This document shows, in pieces, positions 63,677 to 64,000 of a stretch of DNA of 64,000 nt. The DNA comes from Lachnospiraceae bacterium XBB1006. Its GTDB lineage: Bacteria > Bacillota > Clostridia > Lachnospirales > Lachnospiraceae. Under the pieces are notes generated by a model. It was not told the origin of the DNA. It saw nothing but the letters and a program-made list of their open reading frames with translations, and made no database searches. Location: the NCBI GenBank assembly GCA_900115795.1, contig FOXT01000009.1, positions 83,044 through 147,043 of the forward strand, read 5' to 3'. A program made the translations under genes and the position numbers. Numbering within the stretch: the stretch's first letter is position 1; every line of letters starts with the position of its first letter.

Positions 63677-64000
63677 AGTGACCTCACAATTGTAGATTCG
63701 TGGATTTACCTGTAAAATATTATTTGTTAAAGAATAATAAGGTAACAGGGATTACCGCATACAAGAGGAGGTCACTATGAATAGTATAGTTTATGTAGGA
63801 ATGGATGTCCATAAGGAAAGTTACACTTTATGTTGTTATTGTTTTGATACTGATAAGGTTGAGTTTAAACAGACAATACCATCAGATTATAAGCTGATTC
63901 TTAAATACATTGAGGCAATAAGAGGAAAGTATGGCGAAGATAGCAAATTTGTGTGTGGGTATGAAGCTGGCTGTTTGGGATATTCCCTATATCATCAGTT
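63672..64000 (+). mobile_element. IS110-family insertion sequence (partial, runs off window)
   Basis: The element enters the surface-protein gene just before its TGA. About 105 bp of non-coding left end are followed by the transposase. The left end holds GTGACCTC (63678-63685) and its complement GAGGTCAC (63768-63775). IS110-type elements encode a structured bridge RNA in such a region. The right end is outside the window. Confidence 0.75.
63777..64000 (+). CDS. IS110-family transposase (DEDD), N-terminal part
   Basis: The visible 74 residues contain the N-terminal RuvC-like motif YVGMDVHKESY with the first catalytic Asp and the later GYEAGCLGYSLYH with the Glu of the DEDD set. This is typical for IS110/IS1111-like transposases, which insert by RNA-guided recombination. 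AGGAGG lies 6 nt before the ATG. The gene continues past the end of the window. Confidence 0.92.
   Translation, partial: MNSIVYVGMDVHKESYTLCCYCFDTDKVEFKQTIPSDYKLILKYIEAIRGKYGEDSKFVCGYEAGCLGYSLYHQ

Noticed and set aside
1-64000. tRNA, rRNA, tmRNA, RNase P RNA or prophage genes
   Set aside because: No cloverleaf, conserved rRNA stretch, or phage structural gene was recognised by reading; a covariance-model search was not possible.

Overview
The window looks like chromosomal DNA of a motile, endospore-forming, anaerobic Gram-positive bacterium, most likely a Lachnospiraceae-type Clostridia. The evidence is the mbl-flhO-flhP order, the comFC-yvyF pair, the spoIIAA-spoIIAB-sigF operon, SpoVA proteins, a T-box leader on valS, strong GGAGG ribosome sites, and a 2-hydroxyacyl-CoA dehydratase pair. 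No rRNA, tRNA or CRISPR array was seen.

Layout. 1-9.5 kb: 3' part of uvrA, then mbl, the flagellar rod genes flhO/flhP, a rod-binding protein, recD2, comFC and yvyF. 9.5-16.1 kb: a cell-envelope block of two membrane proteins, cdaA, cdaR (YbbR), glmM, an LCP ligase and a GtrA protein; this links c-di-AMP synthesis to amino-sugar supply for the wall. 16.2-25.2 kb: htrA, an HdeD-like protein, a PdaB-type deacetylase, a MATE pump, glutaminase, a CDF transporter, panD, a GGDEF protein and a LysR regulator. 25.2-29.5 kb: an RND pump with its own TetR repressor and a palindromic operator. 29.5-32.5 kb: an accessory patch with a hairpin array, a serpin remnant, a lipoprotein serpin and a small unknown gene. 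32.5-34.1 kb: a chemoreceptor on the minus strand. 34.2-37.7 kb: valS behind a T-box leader that carries two extra structured insertions. 38-45.5 kb: fapA, folC, a 48-residue protein, a TPR protein, the spoIIA operon and an ABC-F ATPase. 45.5-46.4 kb: a mosaic of direct repeats, 18-19-bp tandem arrays and hairpins. 46.4-59.6 kb: spoVAA-spoVAB (minus), a PD-(D/E)XK-like protein, a copper operon (csoR, helicase, copA with a C-terminal CopZ-like domain), a flavin reductase, two dehydratase subunits, a secreted protein, a pentapeptide protein, cobI and an isolated spoVAC. 59.6-64 kb: a flavodoxin, a small gene pair, an IS remnant, and a surface protein cut off by an IS110-family element that runs off the window.

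The housekeeping parts are conventional. The most interesting material is non-coding: the valS leader with a MITE-like insert flanked by 15-bp direct repeats and sharing ends with an IS remnant 26 kb away; the hairpin array before the serpin; two promoters with the same palindromic operator geometry, one leading into a terminated RNA of about 240 nt before fapA; the mosaic repeat between the ABC-F gene and spoVAB; an AGAGC x8 tract at the predicted transcription start of the surface-protein gene; and a possible internal CopZ start inside copA. All functional statements are from reading the sequence and knowledge of the families; no database search was run.
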